A DNA stretch of 64,000 nt, taken from the NCBI RefSeq assembly GCF_038397755.1, contig NZ_CP151637.1, positions 4,030,001 through 4,094,000 on the forward strand. The letters run 5' to 3'. Of the stretch, positions 8,066-16,807 are shown piece after piece; position 1 is the first letter of the stretch; each line of letters begins with the position of its first letter. The notes beneath the pieces were generated by a model. The model saw nothing but the letters and a program-made list of their open reading frames with translations. It searched no databases and was not told the origin of the DNA. The stretch comes from Microbacterium sp. LWH7-1.2 (GTDB taxonomy: Bacteria; Actinomycetota; Actinomycetes; Actinomycetales; Microbacteriaceae). Position numbers and translations under genes: made by a program.

Positions 8066-10024
8066 TTGCCTTTCGACGCCCCCCAGGCCGGATCTGCGCC
8101 CACGCGCCGCTCCAGCCGACCCTCCGCAGCGCCTGCTCAGGCGACGCCGGAGGCTCTCGGGGCAGGCCGTGCGACCGCACGGCGGCAGGCTGCGAGCATC
8201 GCTCCCGAGCGTCCCGCGGTCGTGTGGGGTCGTCCGGGCGATTCCAAGCGGACGGATGCTGCCGCCACCCCCGCGGCGAAGCCCGAGGCGACGACGTACC
8301 CGACTTCGGCCCCTGAAGCTCCGGCATCGCAGGCGGCCGCTCCGGCTGCCGTGGCTCCTGCGCCGGCGGCGGCGCCCGTTGCGCCGGTGGCCCCCGCCCC
8401 GTCGTCGGTCGAGCTCCCGGCCGGGGCCGGCCCGGTCGTCGAGCCCGCCGCGCCCCGCGCCCGCGCCCGTTCCTCGGCGACTGCCGCGTCCTCGGCCGCG
8501 CCCGGTGTCGAGCGGGTGAGCCGCCGCTCCCGCCGCACGCAGACAGGTGAGCTGCCCGTCGCGGTCGCGCCGTCGATCGCCCCCGTCGCCCCGGCCCAGC
8601 CGGAGCGACCGGCTGCGGCCTTCGAGGCCGAGCTGCCGACCCGCGAAGAGCCGGCGCCGCTGCTCGAGACCGTGCTCGCTCCCGCGGAGCCGTTCGAGCT
8701 CCTCGAGCCCGTCGCGGTCGCCGAGTCGCCCGCCTCCACCACTCCCGTCCCCGCCGCCGCTGCGAGTGCGTCGCCCGCCGAGGGAGCCTCCACGTGGATG
8801 GCCGACACCTTCGCGAGGCTCCTCGCCGCGGAGGCCGCCGCGACCGTCGCGACGACCGTCCCCGCCGTCGAGGCCGCCGCGCCGCAGCCGACCGCCGCGC
8901 CCGTGGAGTCACCGGCGTCGGCCCCGGAGCAGGTCGGGCCGCAGACGACGTCCGCGCCCAGGGCCGCAACACCGTCACAGACCGCCACCACCGCGCAGCC
9001 GACGGCGACCGCGGGGTCCGCTGCCGCCTCCGGGGCCTCGCAGCCTTCCGAGGCGCGCGCGTCGCTCCCGCGCACGGAGCGCCCTCGCACGGAGCGGATC
9101 GAGCCTCTGACCGGCCCGATCCCCGCGCCCGCAGCATCCGGAGTCGACGAGTTCGAAGCCGCATCCCGCCTGTTCGCCTTCACCGGCGAGACCCCCGTCC
9201 AGCAGCCCGCGCCCGAAGCGGAGACGCAGGCAGAGGCTGCGCCGCACGCGGCGCCTCGCCGTGCGCAGACCCGCCGTGGATCCGCCTTCAAGCGCGTCGC
9301 CACCGCGTCGTTCTCCGTGGGCGTCTTCGGCATCGTCGGCCTCATGGCCGTCGGCATGACGACTCCGGCCGAGGCGGTCGCGGCCGTCAACGGAACGGAT
9401 GCCTCGCTCTCGGTGCTCGCGGTGGGCGATGACGCCGCCCCCGTCATCGATGAGGCAGAGATCCAGGCGTATGTCGCGCCAGGCGACGCGCAGAGCGACA
9501 CGCTGCAGCGCACCGAGAACTACTCGACCACGACGACGGCTCAGCTCGCGTCGGAGGCCGGCATCCGCAACTTCTCGAACCTGTTCCACAACAACCCGAA
9601 TTCGAACATCCAGTGGCCCTTCGCGGTCGGCGTGACGATGTCGTACGGGTTCGGAATGCGCTCCGGACGCATGCATGAGGGAATCGACTTCACGCCCGGC
9701 AACGGCGCACCGGTGCAGGCGATCGCCGACGGCACCGTCCGCGTCGCCTCCGAGGCCGGCGGCGCCTACGGCGTGCACGTCATCATCGACCACATCGTCG
9801 ACGGGCAGATGGTCTCGAGCCACTACGCGCACATGCAGTACGGCTCGCTGCAGGTCAGCGCCGGTCAGCACGTCACCGTCGGCACCGTCATCGGCCGCAC
9901 CGGCAACACGGGCCGTTCGTACGGCGCCCACACGCACTTCGAGATCCTGAAGAACGGCACCACCGCCATCGACCCGTGGCCGTGGCTCGAGGAGCACACC
10001 GACGGGACCCACACGGTGGGTTGA
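8066..10024 (+). CDS. M23 (LytM-type) cell-wall peptidase with long disordered N-terminus; start probably frameshifted
   Basis: The open frame from TTG 8066 gives 652 residues. Residues 1-400 are Ala/Pro/Glu-rich and low complexity. One hydrophobic span follows (SFSVGVFGIVGLMAVGM), then an extracellular region and an M23 domain at about 545-645. The zinc ligands are visible in MHEGIDF (HxxxD) and GAHTHFE (HxH), with the catalytic His in SHYAHM. It probably cleaves peptidoglycan stem or bridge peptides during growth or division. The TTG at 8066 has no ribosome-binding site. A better start, TTG 8001 behind GGCGGAGG, opens a plausible N-terminus (PEDRLVANTPLAARPESPLP) in another frame, so one base is probably missing between about 8050 and 8066. 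Confidence 0.82.
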   Translation: MPFDAPQAGSAPTRRSSRPSAAPAQATPEALGAGRATARRQAASIAPERPAVVWGRPGDSKRTDAAATPAAKPEATTYPTSAPEAPASQAAAPAAVAPAPAAAPVAPVAPAPSSVELPAGAGPVVEPAAPRARARSSATAASSAAPGVERVSRRSRRTQTGELPVAVAPSIAPVAPAQPERPAAAFEAELPTREEPAPLLETVLAPAEPFELLEPVAVAESPASTTPVPAAAASASPAEGASTWMADTFARLLAAEAAATVATTVPAVEAAAPQPTAAPVESPASAPEQVGPQTTSAPRAATPSQTATTAQPTATAGSAAASGASQPSEARASLPRTERPRTERIEPLTGPIPAPAASGVDEFEAASRLFAFTGETPVQQPAPEAETQAEAAPHAAPRRAQTRRGSAFKRVATASFSVGVFGIVGLMAVGMTTPAEAVAAVNGTDASLSVLAVGDDAAPVIDEAEIQAYVAPGDAQSDTLQRTENYSTTTTAQLASEAGIRNFSNLFHNNPNSNIQWPFAVGVTMSYGFGMRSGRMHEGIDFTPGNGAPVQAIADGTVRVASEAGGAYGVHVIIDHIVDGQMVSSHYAHMQYGSLQVSAGQHVTVGTVIGRTGNTGRSYGAHTHFEILKNGTTAIDPWPWLEEHTDGTHTVG

Positions 10025-10028
10025 GTGG

Positions 10029-10058
10029 TTCGGAAGGATGCCGCCGCTCTGGTATCCT
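10029..10058 (+). promoter_or_regulatory. Putative promoter for the tRNA-Thr/tRNA-Met pair
   Basis: TTCGGA (10029-10034) and an extended -10 TGGTATCCT (TATCCT at 10053-10058) are separated by 18 bp, about 30 bp before tRNA-Thr. Confidence 0.4.
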
Positions 10059-10086
10059 CTTCTAGTTGCCTGCTTGCGGGCAGCAC

Positions 10087-10158
10087 GCCCCGATAGCTCA
10101 GTGGCAGAGCACTTCCATGGTAAGGAAGGGGTCGTCAGTTCAATCCTGACTCGGGGCT
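10087..10158 (+). tRNA. tRNA-Thr (GGT anticodon)
   Basis: The acceptor strands GCCCCGA and TCGGGGC pair. The anticodon stem CTTCC/GGAAG encloses ATGGTAA, giving GGT. The D-arm and a T-arm with GTTCAATCC are normal. No CCA is encoded. Confidence 0.95.
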
Positions 10159-10192
10159 CGCAGCATCCATTTCGTGACCGTTGGATGTGCGT

Positions 10193-10266
10193 GGCAGGGT
10201 AGCTCAGTTGGTGAGAGCGCACGACTCATAATCGTGAGGTCGCGGGTTCAAGCCCCGCTCCTGCTA
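10193..10266 (+). tRNA. tRNA-Met (CAT anticodon, elongator type)
   Basis: The acceptor strands GGCAGGG and TCCTGCT pair with two wobbles. The anticodon stem CACGA/TCGTG encloses CTCATAA, giving CAT. A T-arm with GGTTCAAGCC is present. CCA is not encoded. Broken integrase sequence begins less than 100 bp downstream, so this gene is a likely integration site. Confidence 0.94.
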
Positions 10267-10273
10267 CCGATCG

Positions 10274-10296
10274 AACCCCCCTGTAAATCGGGGGTT
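10274..10296 (+). terminator. Terminator of the tRNA pair
   Basis: AACCCCC and GGGGGTT form a 7-bp stem around a 9-base loop, followed by TT. It lies 8 bp after tRNA-Met. Confidence 0.65.
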
Positions 10297-10331
10297 TTGT
10301 CGTTCGTTGGCCAAGTGTCTGAAGCCGTGAA

Positions 10332-10660
10332 TCACAGCCGCGAATCTGCCGCTTGCCCACATCCTGCGCATGCTTGCGCGAGACGAGCACTCCGACCTCC
10401 TGATGCAGGGGATCGAGGTCGGGCTCTGGCCAGACCTTGGCGGTGAAGTGTGAGGCCCGCCTCCCGGTCGAGCGCGTCCGACACGGCATTGGGGCCCTCA
10501 TCGAAGAGATCCGCATAGACGTCGAGGGTCATCGCCGCTGATGCATGCCCCAGCACTCGTTGTACGGGCTTCACGTTTCTGCTGGCCGAGACCGCGAGCT
10601 GGCTGCCGTATGGCGAAGATCGGGGGGCGTGACGATCTGGAACGAAGGGTGAATCTCCGT
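10332..10660 (-). pseudogene. Remnant of a phage/ICE tyrosine integrase (C-terminus)
   Basis: Read leftwards, two frames carry consecutive pieces of a tyrosine recombinase catalytic domain. PPDLRHTAAS (about 10598-10627, the HxxR box region) is in one frame. NVKPVQRVLGHASAAMTLDV, then YADLFDEG (about 10480-10571), containing LGH and the catalytic Tyr, is in another. At least one frameshift separates them, and the N-terminal two-thirds of a normal 370-400-residue integrase is missing. Its position directly beside tRNA-Met is the classic position of an island integrase. Confidence 0.75.
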
Positions 10661-11050
10661 ACGGGTGAGACCGAGGGCAGCACTGGTTTGATCCGTCTTG
10701 ATCTGGCTCTCGTCGGTACACGATGCGGGCCTCGGCGTTCGCGAGCAGTGAAGAGGCGAGCGCGCATGGCGGAACCGGAGTCTGCGACGTTGTCGAGGTC
10801 GGACAGTTTGTGGAAGACGAGCATGTTGGCGATGCCGAAGTGGCGTGCCAGGCGCCACTGGGCGTCAATGCGGCGCAGCAGCGAGGGATAGGCCATCAGC
10901 CGCCATGCCTCGTCGTGGGACGACATCGGTCAGCGCGAGGTCGATTGCTGTGTGTTCCAGCGGCGTGAGCGAGCGCCCCAGCACCATCCCGTGGTGGCCC
11001 AACCTCCCCAACACTTCGGGCAGCGCGCCGCCTGTTCTTGATCCTCGAGA
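10661..11050 (-). pseudogene. Remnant of a conjugation ATPase (VirB4/SCO6880-like)
   Basis: Read leftwards from 10926 the translation runs DEAWRLMAYPSLLRRIDAQW, then RLARHFGIANMLVFHKLSDL. This is the Walker-B region and following segment of actinobacterial conjugal-transfer ATPases. The homology continues in a second frame (ALASSLLANAEARIVYR, about 10710-10763) and a third (ALGLTRTEI, about 10652-10681), then runs straight into integrase sequence. Upstream, 10927-11050 carries a possible extra piece (LPEVLGRLGHHG). A full protein is about 450-500 residues; only about 100 remain, split by frameshifts. Confidence 0.65.
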
Positions 11051-11065
11051 TGCTACTGCGGCACC

Positions 11066-12484
11066 TCAGCCCGCGATGGCCTCGATGCTGAAGCGGGCTC
11101 GTAGTTGGGTGCTACCGAGGCTCGACGGCCCGACGCGCAACTCGAACTCGCCGGGCTCGACGTCGCGGCGACCATCGGCGTCGACGATGGTGAACGCCCC
11201 GGCCGCCAGCTCGAACTCGAGCTGGGCCTCCTCGCCTGGCGCCAGATCGATCTGTCGAAACGTCTTGAGCTCCTGATCGGCCCAGCTGACCGAGGTCAAG
11301 AGGTCGCTCGCGTACACCTGCACGGTCTCGCGCGTCGGCCGCGCGCCAGTGTTCCGTACAGTCACGTAGGCGCGGAGCATGTCGTCCTGCGCCACGCGGT
11401 CCTCCGCGATCCACAGGCCGCCGTACTCGACGTTCGTGTACGACAGGCCGTCGCCGAATGCGTAGGCGGGGCGCTGGGTCAAATCGGCGTAGCGGTCGCC
11501 GTGCTGCCCGCGGAGCTGGTTATAGTACGTCGGCTGCTGGCCGACGTGCCGGGGGAACGAGATCGGAAGGCGCCCGGACGGCTCGATGAGGCCCAGAAGC
11601 AGCTCCGCGATCGCCTGACCGCCGCGCATACCGGGGTTGGCGGCCCACACGACTGCGGCCGCATCGGTCACAGCGGGAGGCAGGACGAGCGGTTTGGAGG
11701 CGAGGATCACGACGATGAGCGGAGTGCCCGTCGCGGCGAGAGCTTCGAGCACCGCGCGCTGCGCGCCGACCAGGTTCAGGGTCGCCGTGGAGCGTCCCTC
11801 TCCAACGAGCTCGATGCGGTCTCCGACGACCGCGACGACGTAATCCGCGCGACGGGCGTCGGATACAGCGTCCGCGATCATCGCCTCGTCCGGTTGAGCG
11901 GGCGTGACGATCGGCGGACGCGGTTGCCCATCGGGGAAGAACTCTCCCTCGGGATCGGGCTGGAGAGCCAGGATGTCGGCTCCGGGCGCGAATGTCACGG
12001 TCCAGTCGGCCGGCGTCTGGGTGCGAAGTCCGTCGAGCACGGTTGTGATCATCTGACGGGGTTGCGCGTGGATCCAATCCGCCTGCCCAGATCCGCCGGC
12101 CCAGTCGCCCAGCTGCGTCTGCGCGTCGTCGGCGAGGGGGCCGACCACCGCGACGCGCCGGGAACCGGATGCTGCGGCCACCGCCCGCCCGGACTCATCA
12201 GCGGTCAGCCCGCCCGCGAGCGGCAGCGTGCCGTCGTTGCGCAGCAGCACCAGCGACCGGCGCGCGACCTCGAGATTCAGGTCGGCGTGCTCGGCGGTCC
12301 CGACGACAGCGTCGATGCGCTCGCGGTCGGGGAGGCGGGGATTCTCGAACAGGCCGTACTCGAACTTCAGCCGAAGGATGCGTGCGACGGCCCTGTCGAG
12401 GGCGTCCTCGGTCAGGAGTCCCCCCGCGATGGCGTCGAGGGCGCCCTGGAAGGGTCTCACGATGAGTGACGCCGGCCACGTCAC
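11066..12484 (-). pseudogene. Truncated GH3 beta-glycosidase (C-terminal half only)
   Basis: The 472-residue open frame begins at the last helix of the GH3 catalytic barrel (GLLTEDALDRAVARILRLKF, then EYGLFENP). It continues through the alpha/beta sandwich domain and the Fn3-like C-terminal domain (YVTVRNTGARPTRETVQVYA). The barrel with the Asp nucleophile (SDW motif), about 280 residues, is absent, so hydrolysis by this product is not expected. Full GH3 beta-glucosidases/xylosidases are 700-850 residues. It lies about 400 bp after GH42 at the distal end of the galactosidase operon, consistent with a deletion at the island edge. Confidence 0.75.
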
Positions 12485-12888
12485 CGCGCTCGAGGCGATC
12501 GCTCTCGCATCGGCCGTCGCCGCCGGGACGCCCGCACCGGCGCAAGGAACGCATCCCGCCCGGCCGCCCTCCGCGCGCGCATGTGCTCACCGACACCGGA
12601 CAGCCCGTCTCGACCGTGATCAGCCTGGTCGCTTACGGGCAGGCCGCTCGTCAAGAGCGTGCCCTCGGCATCCACGAACTGAGTTCCTCGTGGCGTAGTC
12701 GTATTCCGCCGCGACGCGGGGGAGGGAAAGTGTCAGACGATCTCCCGACCTCGAATTCCAGGTTGCTCGGCTTCCCGACAACCAGCTCACTCGACATCCA
12801 GGAAATGCGGCTATCGGCCCGCGCCGTGATTCGAATCGTCTCGTCGTCGAACAGGGTCAACCAAAGCTGTACCCCGATTCTTCGACGA
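12485..12888 (-). other. Gene-poor stretch, probable degraded remains of the GH3 5' part
   Basis: There is no open frame with coding character and a ribosome-binding site. The leftward translation just before the GH3 fragment (DARAIASSAVTWPASLIV) is vaguely GH3-like. The rest is unrecognised. Confidence 0.35.
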
Positions 12889-14982
12889 TCACTCTGCCGG
12901 GTCAGGCGACCCAGGGCGTGCGATCATCAACGCTCCCACGTGCTCGCACCGCTGGATCTCCCCTTCGGACGGGATCAACGTCGGACCGGCGCTCGTCGAA
13001 GTGATTTCGATCGGTTCTTCTCTCGTCCCGATCCATGTGCAGTCATGGCCAGACAGCTCGATTTGGCGATTGTCGACGCTCAGTCGCACAGGTGCTTCGG
13101 AATGGTTGGCGACGAATCGTCGGCTTCCGCGGAGGACCGTCTCGATGCCCGTGACGGCGTGCTCGAAGGCTGCGGGGATATTGCTGTCGGCGAGCCAAGC
13201 GCTGACGAGCTTGTCCACCAGTGCTGTCGACGGTCGGGTGCCGACATACCAAGCTGCCCCGGCGCCGCCGACACCACGTTTGACCGTGATAGCGGGAGAA
13301 CCCGCCGCGAAGCCGCTCGCAAACGACGACACCACCTCGACCTGCGCGTCGTCAACCCGGATCAGCTCCTGCCAGAAGTCCGACGCGCCCGCGTAGTCGC
13401 CCGTGACGTCGAAGGCGGTGCTGTCCGCGACCGGTGCGAACTCCTCCACTCTGACTCCCAGCGCGCTGCGCAGAGCCCCCTCGCCTCCCAGGTACCCTCC
13501 GAGCCTGACGTGGAGATTCTCGTCCACGACGCCGCTGAGATAGGTGACCACGAGCGTGCCACCGCGAGCGGGGACAGACGCGAGCGCGTGCACGGCATCG
13601 TCAGAAAGTACGTGTGCCGCGGGTGCGACCACGAGCGAGTATGCCGTCGAGTCCGCCTCGGGATGCAGGAAGTCCACCGTGACGCCTCGGCGCAGGAATC
13701 CCTCGTAGAACCGCAGAACGGTATCGAGATAGTCGACCGTAGCCGGGGTGCCGTCCTGCTCGATCGCCCGCCACGAATCCCAGTCGAAGCAGAGCGCGAC
13801 CCTCGCGGGCACTCCTGCGCCGACCAGATCCCCCAGCTCGCGCAGCTCTGCGCCGAGGGCACGCACGCCCCGGTGTACGCGCGTGTCCTCGCCCGCGTGC
13901 GGAAGCATCGCGGAATGGAACTTCTCTGCGCCCGCGGCGGACTGACGCCACTGGAAATGGAGGACGCCGTCAGCGCCGCGTGCGACGGCTTGCAGCGAGT
14001 TCAGACGGTGCCGACCGTCCGCGAGCGGCACGTTGGGCGGCCGCCAGTTGACGGCGGAAGTCGCCTGCTCCATGAGCAGCCACGACTTTCCGGCGCCCAG
14101 CGACCTCATGAGGTCTCGTGTCGCTGCTGACAGCACATAGCTGCGCGGGTCGGCAGGATCCGGGTAGAGGTCGTCGGAGACCACGTCGACGTGCGGCGTC
14201 CACGACCAGTAGTCGACGTCCTTGAAGAAGGACATGAAGTTGGTCGTGATCGGGGTGTCCGGGGCGTAGGAGCGGATGATTTCCGCTTCGGCGCGATAGA
14301 GCTCGAGCAGCGCGTCGGAACTGAATCGGTCGAAGTCGAGCACCTGCGTCGGGTTGCGGATCATCGGGGCGGCGGAGGGCACACCCACCTCTGCGAAGCT
14401 CCGGTATGTCTGCGACCAGAATGCCGTGCCCCATGCTGCGTTCAGCGTGTCGATGTCGCCATAGCGGTTGTGCAGCCAGATGCGAAAAGCCTCCGCCGTC
14501 TCCGGGTCATAGCTGCGGGTCACGTGGTTGCCGTACTCGTTGCCGACGTGCCACGCCTCGAGGGCGGGGTGGTCGGCGTACCGGGCGGCGAGCTCGGTCA
14601 CGAGGCGCAGCGCGTGGTGCCGGTACGCTGCAGAACTCGGGCTGAACTGCTGACGCGACCCGAAGGCGAGCCGCACGCCGTCGATCGTCACAGGCAGAGA
14701 TTCGGGATGCCGGTGTGCAAGCCAGGCCGGCGGCGATGCCGTGGCGGTCGCCAGGATCACACGGATGCCAGCACGACTCAGACGGTCGAATACATCATCG
14801 AGCCAGCCGAAGTCGTACTGGCCAGGCGCCGGTTCGAGCTTCGCCCATGCGAAGACGGCGATGGTCGCCGTGGTGACGTGCGCCTGCTGCATGAGCCGGA
14901 CGTCCTCGTCCCACACCGTGGTGGGCCATTGCTCCGGGTTGTAGTCGCCGCCGTACCGGATGCGACGAGCGATCTCACTCAT
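12889..14982 (-). CDS. GH42 beta-galactosidase
   Basis: A 697-residue protein of normal GH42 length. The N-terminal motif is YGGDYNPEQWP. The acid/base Glu sits in AWHVGNEYGNH and the nucleophile Glu in LLMEQATSAVNW. The trimerisation domain (ARVALCFDWDSWRA) and the small C-terminal domain follow. No signal peptide, so it is cytosolic and acts on imported galacto-oligosaccharides. Its start overlaps the GH35 stop by 8 bp, showing coupling. The preference for beta-1,3/1,4/1,6-galactosides cannot be read from sequence, but the operon suggests plant galactan side chains. Confidence 0.92.
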   Translation of the reverse strand: MSEIARRIRYGGDYNPEQWPTTVWDEDVRLMQQAHVTTATIAVFAWAKLEPAPGQYDFGWLDDVFDRLSRAGIRVILATATASPPAWLAHRHPESLPVTIDGVRLAFGSRQQFSPSSAAYRHHALRLVTELAARYADHPALEAWHVGNEYGNHVTRSYDPETAEAFRIWLHNRYGDIDTLNAAWGTAFWSQTYRSFAEVGVPSAAPMIRNPTQVLDFDRFSSDALLELYRAEAEIIRSYAPDTPITTNFMSFFKDVDYWSWTPHVDVVSDDLYPDPADPRSYVLSAATRDLMRSLGAGKSWLLMEQATSAVNWRPPNVPLADGRHRLNSLQAVARGADGVLHFQWRQSAAGAEKFHSAMLPHAGEDTRVHRGVRALGAELRELGDLVGAGVPARVALCFDWDSWRAIEQDGTPATVDYLDTVLRFYEGFLRRGVTVDFLHPEADSTAYSLVVAPAAHVLSDDAVHALASVPARGGTLVVTYLSGVVDENLHVRLGGYLGGEGALRSALGVRVEEFAPVADSTAFDVTGDYAGASDFWQELIRVDDAQVEVVSSFASGFAAGSPAITVKRGVGGAGAAWYVGTRPSTALVDKLVSAWLADSNIPAAFEHAVTGIETVLRGSRRFVANHSEAPVRLSVDNRQIELSGHDCTWIGTREEPIEITSTSAGPTLIPSEGEIQRCEHVGALMIARPGSPDPAE

Positions 14983-16735
14983 CGATCGGTCCGAGGTCGA
15001 GCGAGGGGCGGAAGCTCAGCCGCGGCGACCGCGGCGCCTCCTGGGTGAACAGGACGACGGTGTTGCGCCCCGCACGTGTTGCGGGCAGCGGCACGTAGAG
15101 CGTCCGCTGCGGGCCGCGGGGCCGGAATCTGCCCAGACCGAACCCATTGATCCAGGCGATTCCCCATCCGATGTCGTCCGCGGCAATTGCCAGATCCCCA
15201 GGCTCGTCCAACTCGAAATGGGCGCGGATGAGGCCCGCGCGGAGCGGCAAGGTAGATTCCGGGGAGTCCTCCGCTATCGCCGGCAAGGCCTCCACCGGAA
15301 CGGGGGCCGCCTCCCAGCCGCGGATCTCCGCTCCGCCGAGCGTGACGGGCCCGATCAGGCCCTTCGGCTCGCCGATTCGCGGCCCGTAGTTGACACGCCC
15401 CTCGTCCTCCACCAGGATCTCCAGCCGGCCGCCCCCCCGGGGGACGACGATCGAGCGCTCACCGGCGGAGCGCGAGAGGACGCCCACTGCGGCGCCGTCG
15501 AGATACACCCACGCACGGTCGCGCACCTCTGCCAACTGCAGCAGAGTGGGGTCGTCACCGCCCGAGAGGGACGCGCGGTAGCGGAGGAACCCGCCTGACA
15601 AGCCGAGGTCGTCCAGCGTCGGCGCACTTTCGAACGCCGACCACTGCCCAGGCAGCACCTCGTCGAGCAGGCCAGCGCCGACCAGGGGCACCGGCTCGGG
15701 AACGACGAAATCCGGAATGACGAGACCATCCGAAGGCAGCGACGGAACCGCCTCGTGCCGCGCGATCACCTCGCGGAACCGCCAGAACTTCTTGGTGGGG
15801 CGGCCCGCTTCGTCGAGCGGGGCATCGTAGTCGTACGAGGTCACTGTCGGCTGGTAGAGACCTTTGTCATTCGCCCCGTTGGTGAGCCCGAAGTTCGTGC
15901 CGCCGTGCAGCATGTAGATGTTCACCGAAGCGCCCGCTTCGAGGAGCTCGTCGAGGCTCCGCGCAGATTCCGCCGCGTCCGTCACGTGATGGAAACCGCC
16001 CCAATGGTCGAACCACCCGCACCAGAACTCCGAGCACATGAGCGGACCGCGCGGCTGGTGCGCGCGCAGGGCGGCGAGGCGCTCGGTCACGCGGGAACCG
16101 AACGATCCGGTCGCCAACACCTCAGGCAGGCTGCCGCGCTCGAGCATGCCGTCCCGCGGCTGGTCCACCGTCGTGAGCGGAACCGTGATGCCGTTGCATC
16201 GGTAGACCTCGGTCAGCGAGCGGAGGTAGTCGGCGTCCTCGCCGTAAGCGCCGTACTCGTTCTCCACTTGGAGCAGGATCACGGGGCCGCCGTTGTCGAT
16301 CTGCCGCGGGGCTACCACGGCGAGCGCCGCCTCCAGGTACTCGGTGACGGCGGCGAGATAGCGAGGCTCGGAGGAGCGCAGGCCGATTCCAGGGGTTGTG
16401 GAAAGCCAGGCTGGAAGGCCGCCTCCGTCCCACTCAGCGCAGATGTAGGGACCGGGCCGGACGATCGCGTGCATTCCTGCCTCACCGACGAGGTCGAGGA
16501 ATCGTCCCAGGTCGAGACCGCCATCCGTATCGAAGACCCCACGTGTTGGGCTGTGCGCGTTCCACGGGATGTAGGTCTCGATCGTGTTCAACCCCATCAG
16601 CCGCCCCATCGCGATTCGGCCGGCCCACTGGTCGGGGTGGATCCGGAAGTAATGGAGGGCGCCGGAGAGGACGCGCAGGGGCTCACCGTCGAGGAGGAAC
16701 GTCTCGTCGTCGTACGCGAAACGGGAGGCGGTCAT
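14975..16735 (-). CDS. GH35 beta-galactosidase
   Basis: A 586-residue protein. GH35 signatures are FLLDGEPLRVLSGALHYFRI at the N-terminus, GPYICAEWDGGGLPAWL, the acid/base Glu in LLQVENEYGAYG and the nucleophile Glu in MCSEFWCGWFDHWGG. Galactose-binding-like beta-sandwich domains follow. There is no signal peptide. It releases terminal beta-galactose from oligosaccharides in the cytosol. It lies between the solute-binding protein gene (72-bp gap) and GH42 (8-bp overlap) in one leftward operon. ATG 16735 follows AAGGAGTATCC, a good ribosome-binding site. Confidence 0.93.
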   Translation of the reverse strand: MTASRFAYDDETFLLDGEPLRVLSGALHYFRIHPDQWAGRIAMGRLMGLNTIETYIPWNAHSPTRGVFDTDGGLDLGRFLDLVGEAGMHAIVRPGPYICAEWDGGGLPAWLSTTPGIGLRSSEPRYLAAVTEYLEAALAVVAPRQIDNGGPVILLQVENEYGAYGEDADYLRSLTEVYRCNGITVPLTTVDQPRDGMLERGSLPEVLATGSFGSRVTERLAALRAHQPRGPLMCSEFWCGWFDHWGGFHHVTDAAESARSLDELLEAGASVNIYMLHGGTNFGLTNGANDKGLYQPTVTSYDYDAPLDEAGRPTKKFWRFREVIARHEAVPSLPSDGLVIPDFVVPEPVPLVGAGLLDEVLPGQWSAFESAPTLDDLGLSGGFLRYRASLSGGDDPTLLQLAEVRDRAWVYLDGAAVGVLSRSAGERSIVVPRGGGRLEILVEDEGRVNYGPRIGEPKGLIGPVTLGGAEIRGWEAAPVPVEALPAIAEDSPESTLPLRAGLIRAHFELDEPGDLAIAADDIGWGIAWINGFGLGRFRPRGPQRTLYVPLPATRAGRNTVVLFTQEAPRSPRLSFRPSLDLGPIDE

Positions 16736-16807
16736 GCGTGGATACTCCTTATTAACCGATCAGGGTGCGAGTCGCTCTCGGAGGAACGACCCGCACCCCA
16801 TCGGGTT

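Noticed and set aside
10174..10516. Open frames over and antisense to tRNA-Met (ending GAGLEPATSRL on the minus strand)
   Set aside because: Such peptides are a known by-product of translating tRNA genes; not real proteins.
11105..14130. Long plus-strand open frames opposite GH3 and GH42
   Set aside because: Antisense shadows with no domain, start site or codon pattern of their own.
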